This document shows, one piece after another, positions 34,021 to 36,299 of a stretch of DNA of 36,299 nt. A program made the translations under genes and the position numbers. Every line of letters starts with the position of its first letter. The first letter of the stretch is position 1. Source of the DNA: Myxococcales bacterium. GTDB taxonomy: Bacteria; Myxococcota; UBA727; VGSZ01. The DNA is taken from assembly GCA_023248635.1 (NCBI GenBank), contig JAHFED010000060.1, forward strand, positions 1-36,299, written 5' to 3'. The notes below the pieces were generated by a model that did not search any database, was not told where the DNA came from, and was given only the letters and a program-made list of their open reading frames with translations.

Positions 34021-36087
34021 GTGCTCTCTATCGTGCTCGCCTTTGTCGTCGTCGCCCAGAGCGATCCCTCTCCAGCTTCGCCGCCCCCCCCTGAGGATCC
34101 CGCGGGTGAAGAGCCCGCCGCGGCCGCCGCCGTCGAAGCACCCGCCCTCGCGCCGGCCACCCTCGATCCCGCGATGCAGGCCGCCATCGAAGAGCTGGTG
34201 AACAAGAAGCTCGAAGAGAGACTGCAGGAGCGCAAGGCCGCCGGCTTCTTCGACGACGCCCCCCTGCCGGTCTCTCTGAGCTGGCGCGGCGATTTCTTCA
34301 CCAAGCTCCTGATCCGCAACAACCAGTCCGGCGGCTGCGTCAGCTACGGCAACCCAGCGCCCGAAGGCGACAACTTCTCTGGCGACAACGGCATCTGCAG
34401 CGAGCTCGGGCTCACCGTCACGGGCCGGGTCAGCGACCGCGTCGAGGTCGGCGCACGCATCCAGACCCGCTTTGGCGCGCAGTGGGCCGACTGGTTCGAA
34501 AACGGCGACGAGCGCGATCTGGCCGACGGCTCCGGCGAATCCCTGGGGCAGAACCACGCGGCCTATCTGCAGCTGCGCGGGCTTTACTTGAGAATCGCTC
34601 CGCCAATCCCTACCGTCACATCCATACACTTTGGTGCTAGTGATCTATCGATGTTCAATGCCTGGACGATCGGCAAGTCGCGCTACACTGAGAGGGACAA
34701 CGGCCGCGGCATCTTCGTCGACGGCGGCTTCGGTGATCCCCTCACCTACACGTTGGCCCGCGTCGCACTGCCCAAGCTCTTCGCCGGTCCAGGATACACC
34801 ACAGGAATCGCCGATCCGATCATCGAGAATCCCTTTTGGCAGCGCGATGCGGCCTGGGCCTACAAGCTCAAGAGCTCGTGGGATTGGTTCAGCGTCGAGC
34901 AGGTCACCAGCTACGTCGTCGACGAGGAAGCCGACCTCGACGATCCCGATGCCATCGGCTCCACCAACGCCATCGACGCCCGAGACGGCGCCGTCGTCAC
35001 CAACGCCCGCTACCAAAACGCCAACGCCACCCTCGAGGTGCGCTCCAACTTCGTCGACTGGCTCGGCCTCAAGGCCCTGGGCGCCTACTCCTACTCAAAG
35101 ACCGACGACCGCCTGGTGTTCAACTCCGTCAGCGGCGCCCAGGGCTTCACGCCCGTCCCCATGGGGGAGCACCAGGGCTACGCCGCCGTCGCCCGCCTCG
35201 AGCTTTTCGATCCCGCCGACATCGACGTCGATGTGGCCCTGGAATATTTCAACATCGGCCGCGACTGGGTGAGCGTCTTTGGCGCCCGGCGCGAGCAAGA
35301 CCTGCTGCTGACCGACGGCTTCGTCGACGGGCAGGTGGCCACCTTGAACGTCGCCAACGAATTCCAGGATTTCACCGAGCCCTTCTACGAGCCCATCATC
35401 GGCTGGCACGGCGGCACGGCCCTGGTCACCTGGTCGCCGGGCGCCCTGGAGCTCAGCGGTGAAGGCACGCTGATCGAATACAATACCGATACGGGTGAAG
35501 ATTCGTTGGACACCGCAAAGGTATATCCTGATTTCCTCTATACCGATGGCATGACCGACACGGAGCTGTTCACCTTTGCGAACACCAACGATCGCGGCCG
35601 CGATCCGCGCAGCGTCTACCACGAGTTCCAGAACCGGCGCACCGTCATCGGCGTCGCCAACGGCGCCTACACCCTCGATGTCTGGCGCAGCATCACCTTC
35701 CGGCTCAAGCACAAGACCATCTACGACACCGATCTGCGCAACCCCAGAATCACCGACGACGACGACTACGCCGGACTGCTGCTCTTCAACAAATTCTCGG
35801 TGGAAGCCCCGGTCACCGATGAGCTCTCCGCGGCGGTGGGCGGGCAGGTCGACACCTGGTTCGAGCAGCACCGCTCGGGCGAGGTCATCGCCGGCGTCGC
35901 CGACTTCCCCGACTACAACACGGTGCGCACCAAGGTCTTCAGCGACTTGCGCTACACGTTCGGCGGCGTCTCACTATGGTACCACATTGAATATCTGTGG
36001 AAGGACTTGGATGCCACGGACAATCGGCTCGATCAACGGAATCAAAACATCATTCGTTCCATCGCCATGGTGTCCGCCAGTTTTTAG
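34021..36087 (+). CDS. Outer-membrane beta-barrel (porin-like) protein
   Basis: A 688-residue protein. MLSIVLAFVVVAQS is a short hydrophobic leader without basic residues. It is followed by a Pro/Ala/Glu-rich linker, a short coiled coil (AIEELVNKKLEERLQERKAAGFFDD), and then long alternating aromatic/hydrophobic strands with polar loops. Examples are SLSWRGDFFTKLLIRNN, VEVGARIQTRFGAQWADWFE, ITFRLKHKTIYDTDL and VSLWYHIEYLWKDLD. The C-terminal residue is Phe (MVSASF), the usual signal for the BAM assembly machinery. The coiled coil before the barrel recalls trimeric porins with periplasmic stalks. GTG 34021 is the first start after an in-frame TGA (33988) and has no ribosome-binding site, so the start is uncertain. 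AT-rich codon patches occur near 34580-34690, 35470-35550 and the 3' end. Substrate unknown. Confidence 0.75.
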   Translation: MLSIVLAFVVVAQSDPSPASPPPPEDPAGEEPAAAAAVEAPALAPATLDPAMQAAIEELVNKKLEERLQERKAAGFFDDAPLPVSLSWRGDFFTKLLIRNNQSGGCVSYGNPAPEGDNFSGDNGICSELGLTVTGRVSDRVEVGARIQTRFGAQWADWFENGDERDLADGSGESLGQNHAAYLQLRGLYLRIAPPIPTVTSIHFGASDLSMFNAWTIGKSRYTERDNGRGIFVDGGFGDPLTYTLARVALPKLFAGPGYTTGIADPIIENPFWQRDAAWAYKLKSSWDWFSVEQVTSYVVDEEADLDDPDAIGSTNAIDARDGAVVTNARYQNANATLEVRSNFVDWLGLKALGAYSYSKTDDRLVFNSVSGAQGFTPVPMGEHQGYAAVARLELFDPADIDVDVALEYFNIGRDWVSVFGARREQDLLLTDGFVDGQVATLNVANEFQDFTEPFYEPIIGWHGGTALVTWSPGALELSGEGTLIEYNTDTGEDSLDTAKVYPDFLYTDGMTDTELFTFANTNDRGRDPRSVYHEFQNRRTVIGVANGAYTLDVWRSITFRLKHKTIYDTDLRNPRITDDDDYAGLLLFNKFSVEAPVTDELSAAVGGQVDTWFEQHRSGEVIAGVADFPDYNTVRTKVFSDLRYTFGGVSLWYHIEYLWKDLDATDNRLDQRNQNIIRSIAMVSASF

Positions 36088-36096
36088 TTCTGATGG

Positions 36097-36120
36097 TTCA
36101 AGACACGGGCGCGCCTTGAA
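36097..36120. repeat. Solo palindrome after the beta-barrel gene
   Basis: A 24-bp palindrome with arms TTCAAGACAC and GCGCCTTGAA around GGGC, preceded by TGATGG. It is a member of the TTCAAG family and shares ACACGGGCGCG with the copy at 4625. It starts 9 bp after the stop codon of the beta-barrel gene and could terminate its transcript. It is followed 13 bp later by dispersed element copy B. Confidence 0.75.
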
Positions 36121-36133
36121 GGATGCTCGGCGC

Positions 36134-36299
36134 GGTCATCCCGCGTCCGCTTGATGTTCGACCAGGTTCTGAGATGGGAAAGACGCGGGATGATGCGCGT
36201 GGAGCGCGCCCGCGGAACGCGGAGTTGGTGGGGGGCCCCGCGTCCGGCTCCGCCGGCGCGGGGGGAGGTCTGCACCAGACCTCCCAGAAGAGCATCCCC
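36134..36299 (+). repeat. Dispersed multi-hairpin element, copy B (cut by window end)
   Basis: Same modules as copy A in the opposite orientation. It opens with a 12-bp stem TCATCCCGCGTC/GACGCGGGATGA (36136-36147 with 36182-36193). CCGCGGAACGCGGAGTTGG follows, then the GC hairpin CCCCGCGTCCGG/CCGGCGCGGGG, then GGAGGTCTG-CAC-CAGACCTCC and AGAAGAGCATCCCC, which leads into the distal hairpin beyond the window. It carries about ten extra bases (GCGGGATGAT) relative to copy A. Confidence 0.85.

Overview
The window is a GC-rich bacterial chromosome segment, most likely from a Myxococcota (deltaproteobacterial) relative. This is inferred from the very high GC3 coding, several secreted Cys-rich lipoproteins with CDxDxDC-type motifs, a long GEGEGE lipid-anchored spacer protein, a tandem pair of DUF4139 proteins and a myxobacterial-type PilA pilin. 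No rRNA, tRNA, CRISPR array, integrase or intact insertion sequence was seen. About 28 coding regions can be supported, plus one clear pseudogene and one probable gene remnant.

Layout. Bases 1-1388 hold the 3' part of a PaaK-like adenylate-forming enzyme behind a 33-bp tandem repeat. On the minus strand follow a collagen-like lipoprotein with an IPT/TIG domain and beta-propeller (1631-4498) and a membrane protein with three winged-helix-like modules (4700-6256). A nitroreductase faces a minus-strand group of two DUF4139 proteins, a DEDDh exonuclease and a 2OG-Fe(II) oxygenase (6923-12166). Next come an MDR oxidoreductase, PurK and a secreted thermonuclease (12495-15743), an aminopeptidase P overlapping a small Cys-rich lipoprotein (15787-17933), and SlyD (18027-18509). 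A roughly 1-kb non-coding or decayed stretch precedes a giant FG-GAP lipoprotein (19534-22935), then Pgi, an NTF2-like protein, a broken ATP-dependent DNA ligase, and RNase D with a rhodanese (23244-27697). The last third has an unknown lipoprotein coupled to a PaaI-type thioesterase, an overlapping psuG-maf pair, a glucodextranase-C-like secreted protein, an unknown cytoplasmic protein, PilA, and an outer-membrane beta-barrel protein (34021-36087).

Most genes are housekeeping or envelope functions with no single shared pathway. Plausible functional units are psuG-maf (clean-up of modified nucleotides), the paired DUF4139 proteins, the lipoprotein-thioesterase pair and the aminopeptidase-lipoprotein pair. 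Each of the last two, and psuG-maf, is joined by a 4-bp stop/start overlap.

The most unusual content is repetitive and structural. One system is a family of 24-bp palindromes built as a 10-bp stem around a TGGC loop. It occurs as two arrays with different stem sequences (34-bp period at 23037-23180, 33-bp period at 27716-27938) and as single copies. The other is a roughly 200-bp dispersed element made of consecutive hairpins, present in three copies plus a fragment. Its stems carry compensatory changes, and two copies in opposite orientation bracket the beta-barrel gene. I could not match either to a named repeat family from the sequence alone.
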